64,000 nt of DNA from Gilvimarinus sp. 2_MG-2023 (GTDB lineage: Bacteria; Pseudomonadota; Gammaproteobacteria; Pseudomonadales; Cellvibrionaceae): NCBI RefSeq assembly GCF_030547685.1, contig NZ_JAUOQM010000048.1, forward strand, positions 186,001 through 250,000, in the 5' to 3' direction. Numbering within the stretch: position 1 is the first letter of the stretch; each line of letters opens with the position of its first letter. Positions 40,135 to 47,507 of the stretch are shown here, one piece after another. The notes under the pieces are model-generated. The model had not been told where the DNA came from. It worked only from the letters and a program-made list of their open reading frames with translations, and did no database searches. A program made the position numbers and the translations under genes.

Positions 40135-41106
40135 TCACATTACAGGTTTAGGTGTTGGCCAATCCATTTGTTGGGAGAACCCTCTGCGCCCTTGCAGCCC
40201 ACCAGTATGTATCACAATGACAGTGTCCCCAGTATTCCAATATCCTAGTCTGGCCAATTGATCAACCCCCCACAGCATTTTCAATGTGTAAACGGGGTCG
40301 ATCGCTATTTGATTATTTTGCTCGAATGTTCGCCAAAAATTTACGGCCTGGGCAGGTAGTCGGCGCCCGTAGCCGCCAAGATCGAAGCCCCACGCTAAAC
40401 TCCATGGCTGATGATTAATGCTGCCTAAACCGAAAAGAGTCGTTTTTTTGTGTGTGTTTTTAAGCACCGCAACACCCAAGGTGTGGCAAAGGCCACCTAA
40501 ACCTTGCACAACTCCCCGAAAGGTACCACCGGTGCCAACCGCGACACATACGCTAGAGGGGGTGCCGGAATATCGTCGAATTGCCTGACCAATGTATTGA
40601 CAGCCATTAACCCCTAAATCATTACATCCTCCCTCGGGAATAAAGTAATCATGTTGCCGGTTTTCTAATAATTTATCGGGCAGTGAAGCTTGCTCACTGT
40701 GCGGTAAATTCGTTAGTGACTGATACTCGGTAGTACTGACAAAATCTAACTGCATGCCTAATGATTGGCAGTCTTGCAGGGTTTGGCTAAGGAATTTATG
40801 ATGCTTTCCGCGAATTAATGCCCGGCTTTGCATTCCGTTTTTTCGGGCCGCCTGTGCACAGGCCAACAGATGGTTTGACCAGGGGCCACCCATAGTAACT
40901 AAGCGGCGCTTATGGCTTTTAATTGCATGATTGATATTGAAGTAGAGCTTGTAGAATTTATTGCCAATTGCGTTGGGATCAATCAAATCGTCTCTGCGCA
41001 TCAAGAGCTTTAAGCCACGTTTAGTAGTGTTCGGCATGCTAATGGCCTGATAAGGAACCATCATGGCGCGCTCTAACAGAGCACTTTCTGGCATTTGGGC
41101 ACTCAT
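40135..41106 (-). CDS. PLP-dependent ACC deaminase / D-cysteine desulfhydrase family enzyme
   Basis: A 323-residue fold-type II PLP enzyme. The cofactor lysine is K50 (IGNKFYKL). Other family marks are GGPWSNHLLACAQAARKNG (substrate loop), EGGCNDLGVNGCQ, VAVGTGGTFRGVVQGL (phosphate-binding glycines) and VIHTGGLQGRRGF near the C-terminus. Such enzymes deaminate ACC or release H2S, pyruvate and ammonia from D-cysteine. The latter would fit the rhodanese-fusion neighbour. It shares one base with the coiled-coil gene's stop. Confidence 0.88.
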   Translation of the reverse strand: MSAQMPESALLERAMMVPYQAISMPNTTKRGLKLLMRRDDLIDPNAIGNKFYKLYFNINHAIKSHKRRLVTMGGPWSNHLLACAQAARKNGMQSRALIRGKHHKFLSQTLQDCQSLGMQLDFVSTTEYQSLTNLPHSEQASLPDKLLENRQHDYFIPEGGCNDLGVNGCQYIGQAIRRYSGTPSSVCVAVGTGGTFRGVVQGLGGLCHTLGVAVLKNTHKKTTLFGLGSINHQPWSLAWGFDLGGYGRRLPAQAVNFWRTFEQNNQIAIDPVYTLKMLWGVDQLARLGYWNTGDTVIVIHTGGLQGRRGFSQQMDWPTPKPVM

Positions 41107-42437
41107 TAGCCGCGCCCTATGTTTAAATTGCCGCCTATACTTTTATGGATGTCGCAGCGGTTGGTTTCACCGTTGTGAAAATCGGTGGGGTTGGCCACTC
41201 TTTTTACACCCGCACCACACTCTTCACCGTCAGCATTTTTGGCGTTGCAGTATGGTGAATGGTTATGGTCGAGCCATAGTTTGTAGGTTTCTACCGTCAC
41301 ACCGCATTTGTCCGCTGCAAATTCTGCCGGGGCTGACATGTACTCCGCCACTTGGTCGGGTGGTAAAGTTATCTGCCCCAGCCCCGGCTGGAAGACTACA
41401 AAACTTATACCCGCTTTACTCAGAGGCACCAATATTTTTGAGCTGCCATGCTCAAGTAAAGACTCATGTTCGTCGCGTAAGGTGTTTAGCTCCTCGCGCA
41501 AGCTCTCTTCTTGCTGTTGGCGGTAAAACAGCTCCATATCTTTCATGTCTAGCTGTTGTTGTAATTCTTCTTTTACCTGTGCGACCTGAGCGTCCAATTC
41601 TTGAGTAAAACCCGATTCGAGTGCCTCTATTTGTGCCCCACCGTTAAGCTGGGCCGCACTAAGCTTGTGTTCATAGTATTCACGAACCCCCTGGACTTTA
41701 CTGTCTTTTAGCTCCAGTTCTTTTTTATGTGCCTCAATATCAGCTTGCAATTGTGCGTTCACCTCTTGCAGTGATCGCATTTGAACTTGGTAATCGGCCA
41801 GGCGTATTTGATGTTCACGCTTAAGGGCATCTATTTTCAGAGACATCTTGCTTTTTAGCGTGTTGATGCGTAGCCGCTGCTCTTTCAGTGTATGAGCAAG
41901 CCGGGTACGCATTGCGGTAGCGTACTCTCGTTCCAGTCTTTCATTAAATTCAATCTGCCCTGAATTAAGTTCCGAATTGGAGGGGGATTCTGGCTCTGGG
42001 AAGACTAGACCTAGACGATTACTGGCAACGGCTTTTTTAAGCAATACAAAGCTATTGCGCCCAGGCTCCATCGTTGGATCCCAGAGGCTTTGTTGCTGCA
42101 TCGCAATGGGGCATTGGCTATAACAAGCCAATGCAATGGGGTTGGCGCCTAGGTCAGGCCCCTTTGCCGCGTTATTCACAAGTTGCTGCAGGGGGACGTT
42201 CCACTTATCGGCGATCATGCCTTTGGTGTTAAAGCCAACTTTAAAAAAGACACAACCTGTGATTTTTAAGTCTTGATTAATTAACAGGTAAACCGCATTG
42301 ACAGTTGTACCGGCAAAGTCTGGCATGGGTACAAAACCGTCCATAACCGCCTCAAACTCAGGGTACTGAAGCTCTCTATCGATAAAATCATCGACAAAAA
42401 TGGCTATCGCTTCCTTTGTTATATCACGGTTCGACAT
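41106..42437 (-). CDS. large coiled-coil protein of unknown function with C-terminal Cys/His cluster
   Basis: A 443-residue protein I do not recognise. The N-terminal globular part (about 1-160) includes AVYLLINQDLKITGCVFFKVGF. A long heptad-rich coiled coil follows (about 165-340). The C-terminal domain (about 345-443) contains FVVFQPGLGQITLPPDQVAEY and a possible zinc site (YCNAKN....CGAG...CDIH). There is no signal peptide or membrane helix. A minus-strand TATAAT (42485-42490) lies upstream without a good -35, and AGGA precedes the ATG. The architecture suggests a structural or scaffold protein. Confidence 0.85.
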   Translation of the reverse strand: MSNRDITKEAIAIFVDDFIDRELQYPEFEAVMDGFVPMPDFAGTTVNAVYLLINQDLKITGCVFFKVGFNTKGMIADKWNVPLQQLVNNAAKGPDLGANPIALACYSQCPIAMQQQSLWDPTMEPGRNSFVLLKKAVASNRLGLVFPEPESPSNSELNSGQIEFNERLEREYATAMRTRLAHTLKEQRLRINTLKSKMSLKIDALKREHQIRLADYQVQMRSLQEVNAQLQADIEAHKKELELKDSKVQGVREYYEHKLSAAQLNGGAQIEALESGFTQELDAQVAQVKEELQQQLDMKDMELFYRQQQEESLREELNTLRDEHESLLEHGSSKILVPLSKAGISFVVFQPGLGQITLPPDQVAEYMSAPAEFAADKCGVTVETYKLWLDHNHSPYCNAKNADGEECGAGVKRVANPTDFHNGETNRCDIHKSIGGNLNIGRG

Positions 42438-42598
42438 TTCGCATCCTGTATCACCACTGTCGCCTAGGTATAGATTACTCCCTAATTATAGGGTTGGCAC
42501 AGTCAGAAATCAGCTAATGTCGTATTAGTTGGGCTTTAAAGGTGTAAATGTGGGATTTAGTTCAGGTTTTGCGGGAGGGTGTAATTAGAAAGGACACA

Positions 42599-42623
42599 AT
42601 AATGGCCGTTTTCAGGCCATTAT
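42599..42623 (-). terminator. stem-loop at the end of the 27-codon mini-gene
   Basis: ATAATGGCC and GGCCATTAT form a perfect 9-bp stem around a 7-base loop. The stem includes the stop codon of the mini-gene. The downstream T-tract on the minus strand is weak (ATTATTGTGTCC), so this may be a terminator or an mRNA-stabilising hairpin. Confidence 0.55.
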
Positions 42624-42703
42624 ACTTCGGCATAATCCTCACAGTACTCATCATCAAGGTCATCGAACCCTGTATCGAGTAATTCTTCTAAATAATCTTG
42701 CAT
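42620..42703 (-). CDS. 27-residue highly acidic mini-protein
   Basis: A short frame outside any larger gene. Its ATG is preceded by a near-consensus ribosome binding site (TTAGGAG, 7-8 bp upstream). It encodes 27 residues, starting MQDYLEELL and ending CEDYAEV, with 12 Asp/Glu, four Tyr/Phe pairs of spacing, one Cys and no Lys or Arg. The stop codon sits in a perfect 9-bp hairpin. This combination is what a real small gene looks like. I do not know its family. It lies between the coiled-coil gene (same strand, downstream) and the tRNA-flanking hairpin array. Confidence 0.6.
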   Translation of the reverse strand: MQDYLEELLDTGFDDLDDEYCEDYAEV

Positions 42704-42952
42704 TTGTAAATCTCCTAATTATTAACAATCGACTATTAGAGCTAAAACAGCGCGTTTTAGTTCCATCAACGTTAAAATCGCATAAAAATGTGACAATTAC
42801 GTGATAAAAACGATCCTTAATATGCTTATATGCGCCAACCTGCTCGCAGAGAATAGACGTATCGTCAATAAGTAGTAGATGAGGATTTTGGGGGGGTATG
42901 TCAGTGCCTGGCTGATCAACTCAAATGTTATCGCTCCGCCCGAGCGGCATTA

Positions 42953-42982
42953 CCTTTTTAAATAGTGGCGGATCGGACGGGA
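42953..42982 (-). repeat. 30-nt direct repeat: partial copy of the tRNA-Asp 3' end and downstream spacer
   Basis: This segment repeats 43267-43296 with one mismatch (T for C at the eighth tRNA base). It covers the last 17 bases of tRNA-Asp including CCA and the first part of the terminator region. Both copies have the same orientation, 314 bp apart. Duplicated tRNA 3' ends are the usual mark of integrase-mediated insertion, but a decayed tandem tRNA copy would look the same. Confidence 0.75.
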
Positions 42983-43050
42983 AACATGGCCGCCATAACC
43001 GCTATAGATGGTGGGAATGCCGAATATGCAGGAGCCATTTTTCGGCCCGT

Positions 43051-43203
43051 GGCGGCCACCCTAGTGGCAACGCCTTCGCGCTGTGCAAAATGGCTATCCT
43101 GCCATTAGTTACGGCCATCTTCCTGATGGCCGCCCTTCGGGCAGCGCGTTACGCTGTGCCAATTCGCTCCCGACGAATTGGTCGAACACCGCTTCGCGGG
43201 TTC
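43051..43203. repeat. array of seven consecutive short hairpins
   Basis: Seven stem-loops lie almost end to end: 43051-43074 (GGCG-GCCAC/GTGGC-CGCC), 43089-43106 (AATGGC/GCCATT), 43113-43131 (GGCCATC/GATGGCC), 43132-43142 (GCCC/GGGC), 43142-43156 (CAGCG/CGCTG), 43159-43181 (CCAATTCG/CGAATTGG) and 43184-43203 (GAAC-CCGC/GCGG-GTTC with one bulge). Stems are 4-9 bp, loops 3-7. Spacing and sequence differ, so it is neither a CRISPR nor a simple tandem repeat. It sits just past the tRNA-Asp terminator. Confidence 0.75.
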
Positions 43204-43242
43204 ATCGTCCCGTCAAGTCAACATGTGCCTTTTTAACAGGCA

Positions 43243-43273
43243 TAAAAAAGGCCCCACAAAGTGGAGCCTTTTT
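43243..43273 (-). terminator. intrinsic terminator of the minus-strand tRNA operon
   Basis: The same hairpin as at 13287-13317 (AAAAAGGCTCCAC / GTGGGGCC), followed on the minus strand by a run of T. Confidence 0.88.
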
Positions 43274-43279
43274 AAATAG

Positions 43280-43356
43280 TGGCGGACCGGACGGGACTCG
43301 AACCCGCGACCTCCGGCGTGACAGGCCGGCATTCTAACCAGCTGAACTACCGGTCC
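43280..43356 (-). tRNA. tRNA-Asp (anticodon GTC), second copy
   Basis: A 77-nt tRNA identical by eye to the copy at 13204-13280, with acceptor GGACCGG/CCGGTCC, encoded CCA and anticodon GTC. It follows tRNA-Val by 11 nt; that spacer differs from the first locus. Confidence 0.97.
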
Positions 43357-43367
43357 GCAATGCTGAT

Positions 43368-43443
43368 TGGTGGGTGGTACAGGGATCGAACCTGTGACCC
43401 TCGCCTTGTAAGGGCGATGCTCTCCCAGCTGAGCTAACCACCC
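43368..43443 (-). tRNA. tRNA-Val (anticodon TAC), second copy
   Basis: A 76-nt tRNA identical by eye to 13116-13191, with encoded CCA and anticodon loop CTTACAA. It is first in the minus-strand tRNA operon. Confidence 0.97.
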
Positions 43444-43460
43444 CTCATCAGATGGTGGGC

Positions 43461-43488
43461 ATTCTACTGAAATGCCGGAAGCTGTCAA
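43461..43488 (-). promoter_or_regulatory. sigma-70 promoter of the minus-strand tRNA operon
   Basis: On the minus strand, TTGACA (43488-43483) and TAGAAT (43466-43461) are 16 bp apart, 18 bp before tRNA-Val. The first tRNA operon has the same spacing and -10 box. Confidence 0.8.
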
Positions 43489-43638
43489 ACATTTTTTTAA
43501 ATAATTCCCCTAAGTGTCTATATTGTAAGCATTTTTTCTATTTTTTAATCAATATTAAGAAGTTAGAAGCAATATAAGTGCGGGCCATAAAATGCTAGAC
43601 TGAAAAAATCCTTATTATTCGACTCATTTAAATATGTT

Positions 43639-45129
43639 GTGAAAAGAATTCCTTTTTGGTTAATCCTCTGCGGCGCTTTCGTGGTGACCAGCGAATCGGT
43701 TATGGCAAGTCCCTCAGACGTTGCCTCTGACCAACGCTGGTTATGGTTTATTATTATCCTGCTACTGGCCCTACAGACTGCTCTAATTGTTGGGCTTCAG
43801 CGTAGCCGGCTAAAGATCACTCGCGCTCGACAAGCACTTTGTGCTTCGCGCGATGCGCTAGAGGAGCAAGTAAAAGCACGTACCGAGTCTTTACACAACA
43901 CGAATGATCAGCTGTATCAAGAAATTGGACGCCACGAGGCTACCGAGCTGCTGTTGCGTGAAACTCAAGAATACTTACACAGCATCATTAACTCGATGCC
44001 CTCGATTATTATCGGGGTCAGCCACCGAGGCTTTATTACACATTGGAATGCTGCAGCAGAAAAAAGGTGTGACATTCCGGCTGAGCAGGCACTGCGACAA
44101 CATATTCTGGATGTATACCCCACCTTACCGATCCAAAGCGCCACCATTGCCGAAACCATTAATGCCGGCACACCGTATATAACTGAAAACTTTCAAGAGC
44201 TGTACTCTGGCGATACTCGTTTTTGCGACCTTACGATTTACCCTCTGATTGCTGCACAATCCATCGGGGCCGTTATTCGTATAGATGATGTCACCATGCG
44301 TGTTCGTGTTGAAAATATGATGATCCAAAACGAAAAAATGCTCTCACTGGGAGAGCTCGCCGCTGGTATGGCTCATGAAATTAACAACCCCCTTAGTACC
44401 ATACTGCACGGGGTGCAAAATATTTACCGTCGAACATCACCGGAACTTCCGGCAAATCAGGTTGCTGCGCATTCACTAGGGCTAGAGTTAGATGCTCTGC
44501 AGCAATATTTTGCCGATCGCAAAGTCTCCCAGTTTTTAGAAGACATACGCGAAGCGGGGGAACGCTCGGCCGACATAGTCACCAATATGCTAGATTTTTC
44601 TCGCCATAGTAATCAACGACCTCAGCCCTATGATCTAGGCCATGTTATAAGCCATGGTATAAGCCTATTAAAGGCTGAGCCATCCCCCCTGCCCGACTTG
44701 GTGGTCGATATTGATCAAAGTGTGCCCGATTTGATTGGCTGTGCTGCTGAAATTCAACAGGTATTACTCAATTTAGTACGCAATGCCGCCCAAGCATTAG
44801 GGCCTAATTTGGATAATCAAGCCAAAATATTTATCCAACTTCAGCAAAAAGACGATAACGCCATTTTAACCGTTAAAGATAACGGCCCTGGCATGCCTGA
44901 AGAAGTCACACGTCACATATTCGAGCCGTTTTTTACCACCAAAGAAATAGGCCTAGGGACTGGCTTAGGTTTATCGGTATCATACTTTATAATCACAGAG
45001 CACCATGGAGGGTCGATCAGTGTCAATTCGACCCTAGGTGAGGGAACGGAGTTTGTTATTACTCTTCCTCTGTCCAAGCCTGCTACGGAAAGTACACATA
45101 ATTCCGCCCACCAAGCCTCACCGGAGTAA
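43639..45129 (+). CDS. PAS-domain sensor histidine kinase (orphan)
   Basis: A 496-residue kinase. The N-terminus has a signal-like hydrophobic stretch (5-22) and a second membrane helix (about 33-53). A coiled-coil linker, then a PAS domain (about 110-220), precedes the HisKA box with H246 in MAHEINNPLS. The ATPase domain has the N box (NLVRNAAQAL), DNGPGMP, FEPFFTTK and GTGLGLS. The GTG at 43639 is the only in-frame start near the 5' end; an ATG 5 bp earlier meets a stop at once. No response regulator is adjacent. A lipoprotein gene follows 5 bp downstream. Confidence 0.92.
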   Translation: MKRIPFWLILCGAFVVTSESVMASPSDVASDQRWLWFIIILLLALQTALIVGLQRSRLKITRARQALCASRDALEEQVKARTESLHNTNDQLYQEIGRHEATELLLRETQEYLHSIINSMPSIIIGVSHRGFITHWNAAAEKRCDIPAEQALRQHILDVYPTLPIQSATIAETINAGTPYITENFQELYSGDTRFCDLTIYPLIAAQSIGAVIRIDDVTMRVRVENMMIQNEKMLSLGELAAGMAHEINNPLSTILHGVQNIYRRTSPELPANQVAAHSLGLELDALQQYFADRKVSQFLEDIREAGERSADIVTNMLDFSRHSNQRPQPYDLGHVISHGISLLKAEPSPLPDLVVDIDQSVPDLIGCAAEIQQVLLNLVRNAAQALGPNLDNQAKIFIQLQQKDDNAILTVKDNGPGMPEEVTRHIFEPFFTTKEIGLGTGLGLSVSYFIITEHHGGSISVNSTLGEGTEFVITLPLSKPATESTHNSAHQASPE

Positions 45130-45134
45130 ATGTT

Positions 45135-45887
45135 ATGTCATCACAGATGGTCATATTTCGTACAGCCGTATTGGTAATGCTGTCAATGTTAGTCATTTCT
45201 TGTCAGACCAAAGAGCCACCACCGGTGACTGACGCAGAGATCTTACAACTATCAAAACAGATTCACCCCCGCGCGATTGAGCAAATGGTGTCTTTAAATG
45301 GTTGTATGAGCCTCGGTGGTGAGATTGGTGATGAGGCCAACTCCCTTTACCTTGACTGGCTCAAAGCAAATTCAAAGCCTATAAATGCCAGTGAGTTGTA
45401 CCTTGCTCACACGCGACAGGACTGGGTTCAATGGCAAGGGGGTACTTTTTCACTGCAGGATATTAAACAGTACCGAGACGTTGTAGTGCGGGTGCAAAAG
45501 CAACAGAACTTAGCCAATCGCGGCCCAGACGCACGCTATGACATTTGTCAGGCTAGCTTTGAACAAGCCAATGCCTTTTATGATTCCTATGCAGAACCTC
45601 GAAAACTATCAGCACTTTATGAGCAAGTTAGCTCAATTAATGCCGGCGCCCTGGGAGCCTTTGAGTTGTTCAAGTTATTACCAAAACTCCCTACGCCAGG
45701 CAAATCTTTCTACCAGGTCACCCAATCATTAGCCCAAACTTGCCCCCGAGCGGTTGAATTGCTCACGCTAAACAACAGCTGGCCCCAAGAAACCTATGCG
45801 AGCTACTGTCAAAATTCTGGGTTGGCATTAATCGAATGTGACTGGGGAAAGTGTAGCAAGCAAGAACCTACCGATATTCAAGACTAA
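45135..45887 (+). CDS. lipoprotein of unknown function
   Basis: A 250-residue protein with a signal peptide and lipobox VISC (C23), so it should be a lipid-anchored envelope protein. The rest is helical and shows no known domain. Conserved-looking cysteines are spread through it (NGCMSLGG, DICQASF, QTCPRAVEL, IECDWGKCSK). It starts 5 bp after the histidine kinase stop with a GGAG site, so it is probably cotranscribed and may act with the sensor. trmA starts 13 bp beyond its stop. Confidence 0.8.
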   Translation: MSSQMVIFRTAVLVMLSMLVISCQTKEPPPVTDAEILQLSKQIHPRAIEQMVSLNGCMSLGGEIGDEANSLYLDWLKANSKPINASELYLAHTRQDWVQWQGGTFSLQDIKQYRDVVVRVQKQQNLANRGPDARYDICQASFEQANAFYDSYAEPRKLSALYEQVSSINAGALGAFELFKLLPKLPTPGKSFYQVTQSLAQTCPRAVELLTLNNSWPQETYASYCQNSGLALIECDWGKCSKQEPTDIQD

Positions 45888-45900
45888 CTTAGAGATAGCA

Positions 45901-46989
45901 ATGACAATAGTTCCATTTTCGGATGAAAGTTACCCAGCACAGCTTGATGAAAAGCTAAACAAAGTAAGACGCTTACTTTCTGATACTGACATTCCCGAAC
46001 CAGAAGTGTACGAATCCCCCGCATCCGGATATAGGATGCGGGCAGAGTTTAAAGTATGGCAGGAGGGCTCAACGGCTTTTTATGCGATGTATAAAAAAGG
46101 TGAATATAAAACCCCTTACCTAATCGAGGAGTTTACACCGGGCTATCACCGCATCAATGAATTGATGCCTCGCCTTTTAGCTGAAATTAACCAAAGTGAA
46201 ACCCTTCGCAAAAGACTATTCCAGGCAGAGTTCTTGACCACTCTAGCGGGTGAGACCGTCATCACTCTGATTTATCATAAGAAGCTGGATGATGCTTGGC
46301 ACGCTGAGGCTGAAGCTCTAACCAGCTTACTTAGTGTGAGTATCATTGGTCGCAGCCGCAAACAGAAAGTGATCATTGGGCGCGACTATGTCATAGAAAA
46401 GCTATCCGTTTTGGGCCGTGAATATACCTATCAACAAATTGAGAGCAGCTTCACTCAACCTAATGCTGTCATTTGTCAAAAGATGCTGACATGGGCGGTG
46501 GAAAAAAGCTTAGACATTGGTGGTGATTTGCTCGAACTTTATTGTGGTAACGGTAATTTCACCCTGCCGCTCGCGCAGAACTTCGATAAAGTTTTAGCCA
46601 CAGAAATCTCTAAAGTTTCGGTCAATTCTGCTCTGTATAATATGCGCGAAAATAATGTGGAGAACATTAATGTGGTTCGAATGTCGAGTGAGGACTTCTC
46701 GCAAGCACTCGATAATGTGAGGCCATTCAGGCGCTTAAAAGACATTGCCTTAGAGGATTACAACTTCACTACCATCTTTGTCGATCCGCCCAGAGCGGGC
46801 TTGGATGAACACACGACCGAGGTGGCCAAGCGATTTCAGAACATCATGTATATTTCATGCAACCCTGAAACCATGGCCAGAGACATACAGGCGATGAGTG
46901 CTAGCCATAAGGTGGTTGAATTTGCCGTGTTCGATCAATTCCCATTTACTGATCATATCGAATGTGGTGCTGTATTGATGAAACGGTAA
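45901..46989 (+). CDS. trmA: tRNA (uracil-5-)-methyltransferase
   Basis: A 362-residue SAM-dependent enzyme that makes m5U54 in the tRNA T loop. The Rossmann motif LLELYCGNGNFTLPLAQNF, the motif FVDPPRAGLDEHT, and the catalytic-cysteine motif MYISCNPETMARDI (nucleophile C) are present. The start SDESYPAQLDEKL is typical of TrmA rather than RlmD. I chose the ATG at 45901, since the longer frame begins inside the lipoprotein gene. Confidence 0.96.
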   Translation: MTIVPFSDESYPAQLDEKLNKVRRLLSDTDIPEPEVYESPASGYRMRAEFKVWQEGSTAFYAMYKKGEYKTPYLIEEFTPGYHRINELMPRLLAEINQSETLRKRLFQAEFLTTLAGETVITLIYHKKLDDAWHAEAEALTSLLSVSIIGRSRKQKVIIGRDYVIEKLSVLGREYTYQQIESSFTQPNAVICQKMLTWAVEKSLDIGGDLLELYCGNGNFTLPLAQNFDKVLATEISKVSVNSALYNMRENNVENINVVRMSSEDFSQALDNVRPFRRLKDIALEDYNFTTIFVDPPRAGLDEHTTEVAKRFQNIMYISCNPETMARDIQAMSASHKVVEFAVFDQFPFTDHIECGAVLMKR

Positions 46990-47014
46990 TAGATCCATAA
47001 AATGTCATAAATCA

Positions 47015-47037
47015 CTGGAGGGTGCTACACCCTCCAG
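47015..47037. terminator. stem-loop between trmA and the convergent DUF2489 gene
   Basis: CTGGAGGGTG and CACCCTCCAG form a perfect 10-bp stem with a CTA loop in the 53-bp gap between two convergent genes. The T-tracts are weak on both sides (better on the minus strand), so it may act as a shared terminator. Confidence 0.65.
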
Positions 47038-47042
47038 CCATA

Positions 47043-47507
47043 CTAAAAGTTCCGCCCAATAATTTCTTTTGCCGCCTTAAGCACGGCCTCCTGATGTCGC
47101 GCCTCGGCCGCCACTCTCTCTTTAGTTAATCGGCGTTTTTCCTGCTTGTCCAGCTTCTGCCATGCCTCAAGGAAAGGTATGTGGGATGTCGCTTCCCGGA
47201 GCTGATAGAACGCTGAAAATTCAGTATTCACTGCCGGGTCGACATCAAGGCTGTCTAACAGCATAGATATACGGATACTGGCTTCGGTAAGAGTGATGTC
47301 TTCACTACCAACGGCTTTTGCAATCACCTGGATGCTTGTGTTCACCCTACCCCTCTGGGCTTGTGTGGCCTCGTGCTGGCGTTCAATCTCATTGTGTTGC
47401 TGTAATCTCAGCTTTTTCAGCTTCCAAAGGTAGACGCCTGCTGTGATGGTTAATATTAGGATAATAAATAACGCTAACAATAATACCCATGCTGGAAACT
47501 CATTCAT
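47043..47507 (-). CDS. DUF2489 family membrane-anchored protein
   Basis: A 154-residue protein with an N-terminal transmembrane helix (about 5-27) and a helical cytoplasmic domain (IQVIAKAVGSEDITLTEASIRISMLLDSL). This matches DUF2489, of unknown function. I chose the ATG at 47507 because AGGA lies 8 bp upstream; the ATG at 47516 has the site too close. Its start overlaps the rmuC stop, so the two are coupled. Confidence 0.85.
   Translation of the reverse strand: MNEFPAWVLLLALFIILILTITAGVYLWKLKKLRLQQHNEIERQHEATQAQRGRVNTSIQVIAKAVGSEDITLTEASIRISMLLDSLDVDPAVNTEFSAFYQLREATSHIPFLEAWQKLDKQEKRRLTKERVAAEARHQEAVLKAAKEIIGRNF

Larger units (their letters stand above)
42438..43242. other. non-coding region with mini-gene, hairpin array and tRNA fragment
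   Basis: This stretch lacks any long gene. It contains the 27-codon mini-gene, its AT-rich upstream region (with a CTAAAAC/GTTTTAG stem around 42740-42760), a hairpin CGCTC-CGCCC-GAGCG at 42932-42946, and a tRNA-Asp fragment. The hairpin array follows. Open frames across the array (42925-43236, 43083-43337, plus strand) are by-products of the palindromes and the tRNA, not genes. Confidence 0.6.

Noticed and set aside
43051-43203. Hairpin array as a CRISPR
   Set aside because: The stems differ in sequence and spacing; there is no repeated unit and no cas gene.
42925-43337. Two plus-strand open frames (103 and 84 codons) across the hairpin array and tRNA-Asp
   Set aside because: They read through palindromes and the antisense of tRNA-Asp, with no ribosome binding site or domain.
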